64,000 bases of DNA from Combretum micranthum. Lineage: Eukaryota; Streptophyta; Magnoliopsida; Myrtales; Combretaceae. The translations under genes and the position numbers were made by a program. The notes below the pieces were generated by a model. It did not search any database. It was given only the letters and a program-made list of their open reading frames with translations, and was not told where the DNA came from. The DNA lies in assembly GCA_024138025.1 (NCBI GenBank), contig JAMXBD010002466.1, forward strand, positions 124,001 to 188,000, written 5' to 3'. Shown here piece by piece: positions 36,421 to 48,913 of this stretch (position 1 is the stretch's first letter; each line of letters starts with the position of its first letter).

Positions 36421-37199
36421 AGAAAATTGCATACTTTTGCTACATGTCTCCGATTGACTAACATATTTGTCATCATCTATTTAAGATTTCATATTGATAT
36501 TCTCTAAGTTAATCAAAGACGTTTACTTTTTTATAGCTTGAATGGAAGGATTTCAAATCAACATATATGGGAAAATCATGAAGATATATCTAGCAACAGA
36601 CAAGAATTATTTTCTTGCCATACTTGCTTGAAGCTGACAGTTAATCTGAAGATTATAAATTGATAAAGCTGATCAAGATCAAGATATGACATGATGAGAA
36701 TTATTGAGATAAGGCTCTAATCTTCAAATAATCCAATGTTCAGGAGAAAACTCTCTGCTCATAGTTTTACTTTCAAAAGCTATTACGTTAGCTTATTACT
36801 TTCTGCTAAACCTACGAGGATTTTTCATATTGTTTTCCTCTAGACTATAGACATTATTTTTATACCTTGTTAAGTTAGTGTGAGAAGTGACAAAGGCTAC
36901 TCGTAGGACCATATGATAACTTAGGTTGAAGCTAGATAGGCAATGCAAGTTGTTACATTGCGGTGAACACTAGACTACTTTCTACTTTTTGATTTGACAA
37001 AATTTAGTGGAATAAATTGGCAAAGACAACCAGAACTTCGATATTGAGCTAGAAAAGTGGACTAACGTATAAGGCGGAACCACTATTATAAACCTCCTAA
37101 TTTTTCACAACTTGAATATAGTAATTACCAGGAATAAAACATAGAGTTTTTAAGAACTTTAATAAAAGTCACAAAAATCACCCATAATTTTTCATGATT
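36421..37199. other. Intergenic, no gene
   Basis: No coding frame with a recognisable product. I see no paired repeats or element ends in this stretch. Confidence 0.55.
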
Positions 37200-40100
37200 T
37201 AAGATTATTACAGTGTGAACAATTTGATTATAGTTAGACGATTAGAATTGTTATCAATAAAATTTCGAGACACAAAATATAACTTCAATAACTCAATAAA
37301 CACTCACGTATAATTCTAGATTTCAAGTGTAGAATGAAACGATAATTTTTTTAAAGCCTATTGATTAGATAACAATAGTTTAGAAACGAATTGGCAAGGT
37401 TGGAAAATATGCAATGAGATCAAAATAGATCAATATATATAAATTTATACCTCAAATGAAAGTTACAACCATAAAATTTGAAAAATTCTATAGAGCTTAT
37501 AACCCTAATTTAACCAAATGAGCCTAGGAACTTTAATTGCGTGGATGAGAACCCTAAAATTACTTAATCACATAGACTCAAGACTTTAGTTTTCAACTCA
37601 AGAATAATCTAAGATTAACGTAGAGACCTTAGCTATAATTTAGAAGATGTTTTCTTAAACTAACTGATATGTTTACATGTGTATTACTCAATGTTTTACG
37701 ATATAGCTTAGATATTTTCCTTTTAAGATCATAAGCTTATTAAATTAAATCAAAATGTGCTAATTACCCCTAAATGGGTCTTGAACTGTCCAAAACAAGC
37801 ATGACAGAGAGGAGACGTCGCTCGCCCATCTAGGATCTTCCAAATCCAAAAATATCTTAAGGCTCATAATTATCATTAGCGACATTTCCTCTAATGAGAA
37901 ATCTATCTAAATCTTGGCATTTGATGGTGAAAATGACATTAAATCAACTCAAAGCTTCTAACTTATTCCTCTTCAAACTATGAAACACCAATCATTGAAG
38001 GATAATGCATTAATTGATCTTAGGAGTCATCACATGAGTCATCATAGGTAATCATTACCTACACACTTCGCATTAATAAGATATGTACACCAAAGCTAAC
38101 ATGTGTGCTCTATTGGATATTATGCACCGTTAGCAACCCGAGCTACACTCTCTCACACTTGATATGATACATAAGCTATATCAAGTGATTATTCACCACA
38201 ATCTTAGATAGATTGATAAGAACTAAGTATTTGCTCTCAAAATAAAAGACAAATAAATGAGGGTTTTGAAATTATAATGTCTTGATTAGGGTTTATAACG
38301 AAAGAGAGAGTATTTATATAACCCTTCATTAATAGCATACTTGTAAATAACACAACTTAACAAAAGGCAATTTCATGTAAGAGGCATAATATTGATCACG
38401 GGCGTGATCAAGAGGGTGATCGCCTTGGATTTTACACTTCAGCAATGATCATGAGTGTGACCAAGGCTATAATGGTTGTTGTTCTTCACCCTGATGTTGA
38501 TCACAGGCATGACTAAGGCTGTGATGGGCTGATCATGGGTGTGACCAAGGGTGTGATCGCCACTGTTTGCTCCAAAACTTTCCACAGTTTGTATCACAAC
38601 CATGATTGGTTTTATTCCCTCACTTCCTTCATATTTTTCTTCTAATCTCCTACAAAGTGACTCATGTCCATTGAGATGATCCATTCCTAAGTCATATAAG
38701 AGGTAATACCCATCTTCATAAGTCAAAATCCCCATTTTGCTTAAACTTTTGGTGTGAATTTGATAATCAATGGAGTAATCTTCCTTCTCAGTGGTGGATT
38801 TGGCAATGAGCTTTCGAATGATTCCTTGACTTCCTTTCTCAAACCGTTAATTCCTTTTCACTTGTGCAGGGTATCTCAATTTGATAAAATATCATACGAC
38901 GGTTCTTTAGAATTCTTTTCATAAACCATGTGAAAACTCCCAAGTTGAAAGAATATTTATCAATCGCCATAATCCCATCTATTTTATCATGAGCTATCTT
39001 ATCTTATCCTACCAATTGAAATTCTCGATATTCTTTTCCTCTTTGACTACGGAAATTAAAAAATTAAAACTCACACAATAGATAATAATATAAATATTAT
39101 GAACTAAATCATGTGTAGAATTTTGCTCACATATATTCTATATACAAGATAGAAAATTTTCGACTAGTAGGAGATACCAAATACAAGATTAGATGTAAAG
39201 TGATAATAACTTAATAAATAAAAACTTTAAACATTAAAAATCAAAACAAATATGAGACAATCAATTTTTAGAGTCCATTTGTTGATAAGCCTAATTTTGA
39301 GAAAAACTGCTAGAAATAAATTATACGTAATGTACCAATAATAGATGAAAATCTACAAATCTAGAGCTCATATAAAAATTATGAATATGGAGTCATGAAA
39401 TTTTAAATTTTCTAAATCTATTGAGTATAATCTAATTTAACCTACTAGTGTTGGAAATATTAATTGCATAGGAGAAAACTTAAAAACATTTAATCGCATA
39501 AGCTTTAAATTTAAAATTTTAACTTGAAATTTATCTAAGAAAAATACAAAACCTTAAAGATAACTTAAAAGTTGTTTTCTTAGAATAAATGATATATTTG
39601 TATGCATATTACTTGATATTTAATGCAATAGATTAGATATAATCTTGTACTCTTCAAGAACTCTTAAAATTATCACATAAGATATTTTCTTTCCTTCTCT
39701 CTCCAAAACCATCCAAGATCTTCAAGGGATAGAGAATGACCCTCTTGCCATCTTGAGGAAGGGAAATGTCAGTTTCATTATCTTATCTTCATTATATCTT
39801 TCGATAACAAAAGTGAGCTCTTCTCTAATAGGCCTTAATCCATGACTTGATGTGGAAAAAACTTGAATATTCTTCCTCCTTTCATTGTGATCTTCATGCA
39901 TGGTATATAGAAGAATAACATCAAATCAACTTATCTCATAATCATTAAAGAATCTTCACGATTGCTTGTGTCAGCATGATGTAAGCCCATAGATGTCATT
40001 AGATGTGTATGAGTGTTCACACTAATTTGAGGACCACAGTTTCATTCTTCTTTCTTTTGTAAACCGTAACCAATCAAATTAATTCTTCCTAGTAAATTAA

Positions 40101-40810
40101 GTAATAAGTAAATAACAAGTAAAAGTATCATTGACCACAAGAAACCTTAGAAATAGTTAGACACACATCAACATCAATAAAATTTCCAAAATCTTCAACC
40201 AACTATCACAAGATCTTTATATTAATAACATCCATGCATGAAAGACAAAAAAGATACCCTATTTCTTTTCTTTTTATTGTAATGAACATTAACCCTTTAA
40301 AAACAAACCAAAAATAAACATCAACACTTTAATGTGAAAGAGAAAACCAATATCTTGACTTAAAACCCCAACCATAGAACCCTTCCAAAATTGTGAGCCC
40401 CAACATCCTCTTTCAATACAAATATTAACATCGTACACTTTGCTTCCATGCATGAAAAATCATAGCCAAAAACCTTAAAGAAAAACTATAACCATACTAC
40501 TCAAATTATTACTGAAAAAAATTAGAAATAGTTGAAATAGTTTATACTTCAAGGATCAAGTGTCTAAGGTAAGAAATCATCTTAATCAATATAGAATTTT
40601 CATTAGAATCAAACTCATTAATCATATTCTCTATGCTAGGAATTCAATCATCCCATAGTGGTGGGACATCAATTTAAAAATTTACCAAACCAAGGTAATC
40701 TATAGACTCTACTCTATGTCTAAATTATGTTCAAGAGTAGATTTCAAAAGAAACTTAAGTTAATCTTTTGTGTAGGGTACCATATATTTCAATTGATTAG
40801 GAAATTCATG
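37200..40810. repeat. Two old direct repeats (~1.6 kb each, ~1.9 kb apart)
   Basis: Segment 1 (about 37200-38900) and segment 2 (about 39100-40810) are collinear but strongly diverged. Matching phrases: 'cctaatttaaccaaatgag' with 'tctaatttaacctactag', 'acttaatcacatag' with 'atttaatcgcataag', 'ttttcttaaactaactgata' with 'ttttcttagaataaatgata', and 'cttgtgcagggtat' with 'ttgtgtagggtac'. They could be LTRs of an element that lost its interior or a tandem duplication. No LTR ends, primer site or polypurine tract was found. No protein domain is evident in either copy. Confidence 0.45.
38394..38561. repeat. Degenerate TGATCAYGGGYGTGACCAAG repeats
   Basis: Four related units occur at about 38394-38423, 38446-38474, 38499-38526 and 38530-38561, each a variant of 'gatcatgggtgtgaccaagg' followed by 'gtgatcgcc' or 'gtgatggg'. 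The units contain GATCAC/GTGATC half-palindromes. On the minus strand they give a repetitive GHTHDQP/GHTHDHC peptide, but there is no sign that it is translated. Confidence 0.55.
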
Positions 40811-41932
40811 CATGCCATGAGTTTTTATATTTATGAAACTTATATCAACTTAAGCAATATCATCCTAATGCATAATTCATGGAGCTGAAATAATTACTTA
40901 ATCACAATATGAACATTTATGCCCTCTAATAGAATTTTCGACCATATAATAGTATTAACCTATTCCATAATCAATTCAAGTAGTTTAATTTATAGATAAT
41001 ATGTTTTCATGAATAGAAATGAATTTGGAATGGTAATACAAAGCTTAGAAGACCCTAAGAACCTATGATGAAGTTTTGACCCTATGAAGTTCTTAGAGGA
41101 ACTTTTGCTTAGTTGTAATAAAACATGCATATTTAACTCATTAAGAATATAGGAAGATAAGGAATGTGAATGAATTTTAATATATGTTCATATATAAGTT
41201 TCGTATGTAGAGTTAGGATTTTGAAGCATAAACTTAATGTAATTCAAGTATTACATGGATAGATGATAACACAGTCTTGAATATAATAGGTAAACTAAAG
41301 AGTATGTCCATATAAACATGAATATATTTAAGCACATATAGGGAAAGTAGGGTTCCTAAAATAAAACTTAAGAAGAACAAGTGCAACTTAGCTAATAAGA
41401 AAATATAGGTTGTAATTGAGAGATAAAATTTAAGGCATACATTTGAAACACCGAGCAAGGATTCGACACATATAATATAATAAGTTTACAAAGTTTGAAC
41501 AAATGAAAATCAAAGACATTAATTAATGAGATCAAGAGAACCATAATGAAAATAATTGCCAAAATAAGATTGGGCTAAGTATAGATTGAGGAACATAAAA
41601 TGAGATTAATCACTAAAATTTGATAAAATATACAAAAGAACAAAAGAATGAACTTGAAATGAGAATCTAAAACACTAAACAAGAACAATAAGCATCATAA
41701 TATTATCTCTTGGATCTCTAGTGTGACGGGGGTGAAATATACAAAATAAATAATTAAACTAAATAATTGAAAACTATGCTCGATAAGTTTTCTAACGCCT
41801 ATTCATATGATAAAATCGAAGTTAAAATGAGTACAATAGACTTAGTTTAAGATTACTCGATTAAAACCAGTCTTTAAAATTATTTAGGGCACTTTTCCTA
41901 AGAAAAGTGGGTTCATACGAACCGTAAACCCC
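40811..41932. other. Intergenic, no gene
   Basis: AT-rich with no recognisable coding frame. It ends with CGAAC (41928-41932), the target duplication of solo LTR-C. Confidence 0.55.
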
Positions 41933-42602
41933 TAGATTTTATGCTAAGTTTATGCTTAAATCTTAGAATCAAAAGTCTACTAGAAACCCTAAAACTCAAC
42001 AAAGTCTATAACAAAACCTAGTATTTAGATTTGACCCGCGCTCTTAACCCTAGAACAATAAAATTGAGATAATCATATATTATAGTTCGTAATAATATAG
42101 AAAAGGCTAAAATATCATATTCGTCAAAATTTAGTTCATTATAAACCCAAACATGATCAGTTCTCAAAAAACGTATCCTGGGCTCGGGATAGTAAAAATA
42201 TTCCGATGACACCGTTAGACTTGTAATAATATAAGAATTTCAAAAATATTAGTTTTACAATTTTTTGATAACTAAAAATATCAGATATCGCACTTTCACG
42301 GATATTTTCTTTATTATCGGTATTAATTTGTCTTGTATACTATTCATTACTATTCACATATCTCTACTTTTCCTTACAACCAACTCTTATAACCCTTACA
42401 CCTATTTCTTGTAGTTTTCATTTCTAATACAACTTTATATCACTCGCATTTCACATCTTAATCACTTTTCAGTACAAAAATACAAAATAAATAAAATTTC
42501 CCTCCTTTCTTTCTTGATCTAGTGTCTCTCTCTCTCTATATATATACTCTATTTTTTTCTTTTTCATTTTATTTAGTTACATGTCATTTCTCCCATCTTC
42601 AA

Positions 42603-42610
42603 CTATAAAT
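42603..42610 (+). promoter_or_regulatory. TATA box of LTR-C
   Basis: 'actataaatgcccc' is followed by a pyrimidine-rich leader with CTCTCC and CTCCAAA words (42620-42760), at the same relative place as in LTR-A and LTR-B. An open frame at 42581-42790 over this segment is Ser/Pro/Phe-rich and only reflects the leader composition. Confidence 0.6.
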
Positions 42611-42949
42611 GCCCCCTCTCCCTCCATTTCTCCCACACACACTTTTACACAACAAAACTCTTCCAAATTCTCTCCACAAACTCTCTCCAAATATCTCTTT
42701 CTAATTCTCTCTTTTCTTTCCATCCCATTACTCTTTCATATAACTACAATAAATTTCTTCTTCATCCATCACCACATAAACCTTAGGTAAATATTCATAA
42801 TATTTCTCCTTTATGTCATGCAACATTACATGACCATAGTGTGTGTTTCCTAAGACCATAGTGTTAAAGAAGCAACAATATGTTCATATTTTATTGTTGT
42901 TCATGCCTAAACTCTCATTATGTTTTTATTATTACTTCTAATTTAACTT

Positions 42950-42972
42950 TATATATATATATATATATATAT

Positions 42973-43007
<35 letters not shown>
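42950..43007. repeat. (AT)n(GT)n microsatellite
   Basis: (AT) repeats at 42950-42973 are followed by CGTGTG... (GT) repeats to 43007. LTR-A has a pure (AT) run in the same relative position (16626-16650), and in LTR-B this microsatellite is where the SIRE-like element inserted. Confidence 0.95.
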
Positions 43008-43010
<3 letters not shown>

Positions 43011-45227
43011 ATTGTATATCTATATTTCTTAGAGCATAAAAGCTCACTAATCTAACATCTTACCGACATGGTCTTACACTTATTACTCTTATTATGCTTT
43101 TCTTTCCTTTCTTTTAAACTCATCATGCATTTTTAAAGTATTAATAATAAAGATTTCTTCAAGGATGTAGCTAAATGAATACCTACTTTCTTTTCAAAAT
43201 GGTAACATGAAAATTTTAGTTTAAAACTTCAATGTTGATAATTCTTTGCTATCCAAATTTTTCATAAAAAATTATTTATAAGAATTTCATCAACTCCATA
43301 ATAAACACCAAAAACTAGACAAGTTTTCAAAATTGAGGTAAAATCCACTCACTAGTATATAAACCACTTATAGAAATAAAATTGGCCAAAGAAAGGAGTT
43401 TTTAAAAATAATAAACTTATTTGCTAAGAAGTAGAAGAATATAAATATGAAGACAAAATATACATGCAACTCAACTCGAAACATTAGAGACTATCAACAA
43501 CTTAAGAAAAATTTTGAAAACTATATTTTTCAATCACTAGGAATAAAATTGGTAGAAACCTTAAAGGGCCAATTTTTCTTTGGAAAATTAATTTATCATT
43601 GAATAAATAGGAAAAAAATATAAAAGACTTATTTATAATAACCCAAGACCTTATAGTTTCCAGTCCAACCATTTAAAGAAAAATTTGTCAAAGTCCAATT
43701 TTTCAAACCCATAAGAGAAGTTGTTTTATGAAAAATAATTGTCGAGACAACACTAATAGCATTATGCATAAAATATGAGTCTATTTATGCATCAAAAACA
43801 TTTTTTTTTCAATCATATACATATCTATATTTTTGCTTAAGGATTTTTTAGTGAAGAAAAGTTTGAAGAATTGTGTTGTCAGGGTCTGGAAAATCCGTAT
43901 TAAATTGGTATCGAACCATTTTGGGATCCAAATGACTTTTTATGATAAAAAAAAAAAAACCTTACAAATAGATAGATCTTTTCGAGTAGGTAGAATACGA
44001 TATGTAATATGCAAAATTCTGAGTTAAAATGAGCAAGTTATGATCATTTTAAGTTGAATCCTCTAAAAATCTGAATTTTACTGCAATTAGAAGATAGAGT
44101 TAGAAAATTTAAGGAGAAATTCTATGAAACACTCATTCTAGGTATTTTTTTTGTCTAGGAAACGAGGAGGACGGCACTTGCTATCCCAAGAACTATTTTA
44201 ACCAGGGAAGCTATTATCAAGTCATGGCCGAGTAAGTTTACTTCTCTTGTTTTTTATATTCATGCTTATGCTTGTAGTTTAGTGGCACTAGAAATAGGAA
44301 AAGATAAAATGGAAATGTGCATGTGAGTTATAATGATTGGTGAATTCAAGTTAAGCATATCGAGTGTGGAATTGCCAATAATAAATTATTTGCTCTACTA
44401 CCATGTTAAAGTGTCTGAAAATTATATAATCACCCTCAAAATATTATAACTAAATGCTAGACTCTTAATAAAATTGATTCATGCACTTCACGAATCGAGT
44501 CTCATTGCATTCACTATTATACATTTGGTGGGACACATGTATAATAGTAGTAGTCGGTATAACCAGTAATATCTGCATGTGGCAAGTAGTACTTGGTAAG
44601 ATCTACATGTTTTGATGGCGAATAGTAGCCGTAATAATTATAAAAATTACTTGTTGATTGTAATTGGTCGGTATACCCAATCCCGAATAAAGGGCGTAAA
44701 TTCATTCAACATATGATTCCCGGAAAACCATATAACTTGTATGCTCACGTGTTTGTTGCATTTTACTTGCTTGAATAATTAAACTTGTTTGATATTTTTT
44801 GTGTCGAGTATGGTAAATCGAGAATGTTCTCACTAAGCTAGTAACGCTTATCCCTTATAGATTTTTGTTCGTGCAAGATCATCTGCTTTTGTACTCACGA
44901 TCTCCATTTATCCACGTAAGTCATCTTTTGGGAGCTTTTGGGGAATCCAATTATGGACCTAGATTGGACTTCCTTTAAAATCTTTTTGTGATATTATTTA
45001 AGTTTATTGTAAAGAATTAGAATTTATGATTCAATCCTTGGAGATTTTAGCAGGGGATGCCCCTAAAGCTTTTGAAATGAATTTACAAATTATATTATGT
45101 AGGTTAATATTTATCTAGACTCTTGTATGCTTTATATTACTCGCTCAAACTACACTTCCCACCGGCATCTTCTATTACCATATTGTGCGCCTTATATATG
45201 ATATCAAGACTTTCGCGTGACTAAGAT

Positions 45228-45450
45228 TGTCACACACTACCCTTAGGCAGCTAAAGTGATGCCAGGACCGTAGCCCCATAGGCACTGACTTTGAAGGATC
45301 ACTGTAATGAGTTTCCTTATCAGCACAAGAAGATATTATTACCCTCAGATAGATTAACCCTCTAGTTGCAGCTTGCAAGGATCAAACCCAAGACTTGAGG
45401 TTTTTGTTTGTCCCAAAGGCAACGCCTCTCACCAATTAAGCTGCAGCTCA
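45228..45450 (-). mobile_element. tRNA-derived SINE, minus strand (head-to-head pair, left member)
   Basis: Read on the minus strand, a tRNA-like head is visible: A box AGCTTAATTGGT (45442-45431) and B box GGGTTTGATCC (45389-45379). A body with CTACGGTCC follows, and the end is GCCTAAGGGTAGTGTGTGACA (about 45248-45228). The related SINE on the plus strand has the same order and a matching tail. Length is about 223 bp. It interrupts LTR-C relative to LTR-A. SINEs are transcribed by RNA polymerase III and mobilised by LINE proteins. No poly(A) tail is visible. Confidence 0.6.
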
Positions 45451-45668
45451 ACTAGTGAAGGCGTTCTCCCTTAGGTGGAATAAAAGGCTATGTCTCGAAT
45501 TCGATTCTTAGTTGCTGCAGCGAATCTTAATTGAATATTGGGTATAGAGAACAATTCCTTTGAGTGTATCTGAGAAAGAGGTATGCCTCGTAAGGGCAAG
45601 GACTACGGTAGCCATGGGAAGTTGCTGGCCATTACATCATCATCGCCTGAGGGGGCGAGGTGTAACAA
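45440..45668 (+). mobile_element. tRNA-derived SINE, plus strand (head-to-head pair, right member)
   Basis: Plus strand A box-like AGCTCAACTAGTGAAGGCG (45445-45463) and B box-like GAATTCGATTC (45497-45507). A body with GACTACGGTAGCCATGG follows, and the end is GCCTGAGGGGGCGAGGTGTAACA (about 45645-45667). The body and tail correspond to those of the left member, so both belong to one family. The two share the palindrome GCTGCAGC (45440-45447) at their 5' ends. Confidence 0.6.
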
Positions 45669-45965
45669 TTGTAGTTATCTTAAGTCTAAATATCCTATGT
45701 GGTGGACTATCACGTTTATAGTACCCTTTGGGGCGTAACATGAACTTTATAGCTTAATAGAAAAAATCTAGTTTTTATGAGCTTTAAAATGTCTATTTAA
45801 ATGATAAAATTGGATTATGAATAATAAAACTCAAATTTAGGACACAAAGACACAACATGATTTGTTACATAAATATGAGTATCATAATGAGTATTTGTTA
45901 TCTCATTTCATAGAAGAAATAGATTGATTCTTAGGAAATTCTATAGTCTATCATAATTTTGACGA

Positions 45966-46099
45966 GATCAGTCCTATTACCATCTAATGGCTTACACCAT
46001 ACCCAACCGTGATCAAATCGCTAAAATTTTTAATATTTCAATTATTATATTTATTTAATGGTTAGATGATTTACTAGATGGTCCCATCGATAGGACCGC
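45966..46099. repeat. Small foldback, possible MITE
   Basis: The left arm 'agtcctattaccatctaatgg' (45969-45990) pairs imperfectly with the right arm 'actagatggtcccatcgataggac' (about 46072-46096) read in reverse. The interior is AT-rich. No clear target duplication. Confidence 0.35.
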
Positions 46100-47300
46100 G
46101 GAAGGTCCCTTGGTTCTTGGACTTTCTAGTAGACTATTAAGCGAGGATGTCAAGTGAGTAACTTTGACCTTATCACATTGTTTGTGCTTGTAGTATAGTT
46201 GCATATGTAATAATATATTAAAACTGCTATGTATGTGGGGTTGGGTATATCATATGTTGCTTGGTGTTTGTTTGGTTGCTAAACTATGATAATAAAATGA
46301 CAATCATTTTGCATGTTATATATTGTATGAAGTTTGTTGATGTTTATCTATGAATTGTATGGTTACTTAGTAACATGACATAATTTTATTTTCCTTTTTA
46401 ATGAAATGGTCATGCATTGCACAATTTGCATTTCTTACATTAAGGAGTGATTGCCCATTACGTGTTAGCATTTCGGTTCTCTAGTATTGGCTTGGTTTTT
46501 CTAAATGACATTTTCCTAATTCTACACAAGGTTACCTTTATTCCGTTCGGTTCCACGAGAACTAAGCAAGCACTTGAAGAGATGTCGCTCGTGGTATCGA
46601 CATGAAATGGCTAAAAACTTAATGGAGTTTTTTTGTTCTAAGGATGTGAACGAAATATTTGAAATTAAGTTATGAAAGCAATTGTACCTGTTCTTCCTTG
46701 GTTCTCTAATTCTCTTAGGTATGGTGGGTCATTGTTACATGTTCCTTCAACCCTAATGAGAGGGGCGTAAAATCTCCATCCTGTTTGGATTCCGGTTTGT
46801 CTAAGCTTATACTTGTGCATATGGTTGATTGTCATATTGCATATGTCTGCTAATTATACTTATTTGTTATTACTTGATGTGTGGTTTAGTTAGGTTATCT
46901 CACTAAGCCGTGGTTTCACTCACTCCTTAACAGTTTTTGTGCAAGAATAATACTTGATGGGATTAAGCTGAGAATGTATGAAGAGTGATCCTCCATCAAA
47001 CTTTCTTGAAGTAGAAAGATAAGTTATAACAAACTATGTTACAATTTTAGAGAAATTGAACAATCATTTAAGAATTTGTATTTTGTATGTTGAAACCCAA
47101 ATTTTACTATTTAGTAGGGAATACCTATTCTCTGCAATTTTGGTAAAATGTGGAAAATCGGGTTTCTTTTTGAATTTAAATAAAGATATCTTATGTATTT
47201 GTATGATTTAATTATGTACAGTAAAAAAAATAAGATAAAGTCTTGTAAGCTCTAACTTGCAAGATGGTTCACATATTACGGATGCACACGTAGTATGTTA
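46100..47300 (+). repeat. Probable 3' portion of another gypsy LTR
   Basis: The phrases 'cgaggatgtcaagtgag' (46142-46158) and 'atctcactaagccgtggttt' followed by 'cactcactcc' and 'tttttgtgcaag' (about 46896-46945) occur in the order found in long plant gypsy LTRs. No ends, target duplication or coding sequence can be shown, so the borders are approximate. Confidence 0.3.
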
Positions 47301-47639
47301 ATTATAACATAATCTTTCTAGGCCCTATTAAGGTCATGAAAATCATACATACAAAGCAATCTCTTCTCTCTTTCTCCTTTATTTATTTGTTTTGTCATTT
47401 CCATGCATTACCCTATTTTTTAATATAAAATTATTTAACTTAAAGTATTTTGAGTTAATTACTTGCTGAAAAAGTAGATCTAAAGTGTTATACTCGCCTA
47501 TATCAAAAGTTAATATTATTAAGAGGTTTTAATCAAAGAATTGCTCAGTACAACTTCTAAAAAGTTTTCAAAACATATTTCAAAAAGGATTTTAAATTAG
47601 CTTTTGTTCGCTCATCTCTTTCGTTATTTGCAGATAATG

Positions 47640-47831
47640 GCTGAGGGTGTTGCAAAGATAGTGTTGTGTGGTAGGACTTTGGAACGGGCGATCAATCGCT
47701 TACGATTCGACCGTCCTAAACGGAACAGACTTTTGGAGGAGGCACGTTTTGCTCCTGGCATGGTCGGTTTTAGTACTTCCAAAATGCATGAGTTGCACCT
47801 GTTAACAAAAGTCAAACTCCTTGTGGTTTGA
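47640..47831 (+). other. Small open frame of unknown nature
   Basis: An ATG at 47638-47640, after a 'ttatttgcag' acceptor-like sequence, opens a frame of about 64 codons (MAEGVAKIVLCGRTLERAIN...) rich in Arg/Lys and Leu. No domain is recognised. GC content is higher than in the surroundings, which is the only reason to list it. It may be a decayed exon or LTR-derived sequence. Confidence 0.2.
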
Positions 47832-48913
47832 TTTGATAATTCGTGAGTGAATTTTACGCAATTCGTGTTGCTAAGCACATAAGGTTCTTGTTAAATTAAA
47901 AACTTTTAATGATTTTAATATATTATTTCTTTTACTACTTATGCTTATTTACTTACCAGCTATGACATAAGAAGCATAAAATATTACAACGATATTGCTA
48001 CATTCACTCACAGATCCTTTCATTAGTCATTCAATATCCTAAGTTAACAGACTAATCCTAATTTAACATGTTCTGAAACATAGCTAAAAACAATGGGGTA
48101 AATTATAACCGTTGCTATTAACGTGAAATGATAAGTTTATTTAAGATATTAATATCTTAAGCGATTAAAAAGCGATATTACTGAAGTGAGGAATTAATAT
48201 TTTACAAAATTTATTTAAGATATTAACATTCAAATACTTATTAATTAATTTTTCTTAGCGATATGTTTTGAATAGCTCATTTGTTTTATTTTGTAAGACG
48301 TTGATTTTGTTTTTTCAATCATTCAAAACATTAATATATAATGAATTTAATTTGAATTGTTGATATCCAATTTGTTCAGATTATTTATATTTTTTTTTTG
48401 TTTGTTTAGTTTAAAGATATAAGATATTATATTTTACAGGGAATTGGATAATTGACGTTAATCCATTCTAATTGAAAAATAATGACCGTGTCAATCTGGG
48501 TATTAGCACCCATATAGACGAAAAATTATTTCCATGCATGGGTATTAGTAATGTGTCAACTGTACTGTTAATGAATGATAGTACAGGTGGCAAAGAGGAT
48601 CTTCTAGTGAATGGACGATTTTGACAAAATTGCCTGTAGTAACGTTGCTGTTTTGTCTCTAGTTGTTCAGAGTCAAGAGTGAACAGGAAAATAATTCACA
48701 TGGTTTTTAAATACTATTATTGTCACTAACTTGACCAAGTCGTCATATTGACTATAGGGTAAAGTTATTTGATATATTGACTACAGGATGTGATAAAAGT
48801 TGATAGGAATAGGGTAGTTTTTGGTTTTAGAATAGGTGTTATTTCACTTTGTAAAAGGAACGAATAGACGACTACACAAATGTAGTGTGCATTATAGGAT
48901 ATTAATAAATAGA
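47832..48913. other. Intergenic, no gene
   Basis: AT-rich; no coding frame or element ends recognised. Confidence 0.5.

Larger units (their letters stand above)
41933..45740 (+). mobile_element. Solo LTR-C
   Basis: This is the third copy of the LTR family, in plus orientation. It starts CGTAAACCCCTAGATTTT (TG decayed to CG) and ends CCTTTGGGGCGTAACA. Flanks CGAAC (41928-41932) and TGAAC (45741-45745) are a 5-bp target duplication with one C-to-T change. In order it holds AACTAAAAATATCAGATATCG, a CT-rich run, the TATA box, a leader rich in CTCTCC/CTCCAAA, an (AT)n(GT)n microsatellite, the 'agagcataaaagctcact' phrase, 'ttctcactaagct', and 'agcaggggatgcccc'. Removing the two SINEs gives about 3.4 kb. 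No coding capacity. Confidence 0.85.

Noticed and set aside
38439..38735. 98-codon minus-strand frame with repeated GHTHD peptides, candidate repeat protein
   Set aside because: The repeats are a DNA-level motif cluster; the frame lacks any domain, and nothing on the flanks suggests a gene.
41722..41932. TGTGACGGGGG at 41722 as the 5' end of LTR-C
   Set aside because: Comparison of all three copies places the start at the TGTAAACCCC position (41933), where the target duplication CGAAC/TGAAC fits; the 41722 choice gives no target duplication.
42581..42790. 69-codon Ser/Pro/Phe-rich frame near a TATA box, candidate small gene
   Set aside because: It is the pyrimidine-rich leader of solo LTR-C; the equivalent frame is not kept in LTR-A or LTR-B.
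45379..45507. Possible functional tRNA genes from A and B boxes
   Set aside because: No cloverleaf with acceptor stem can be formed. The boxes belong to SINE heads, as the shared downstream bodies show.
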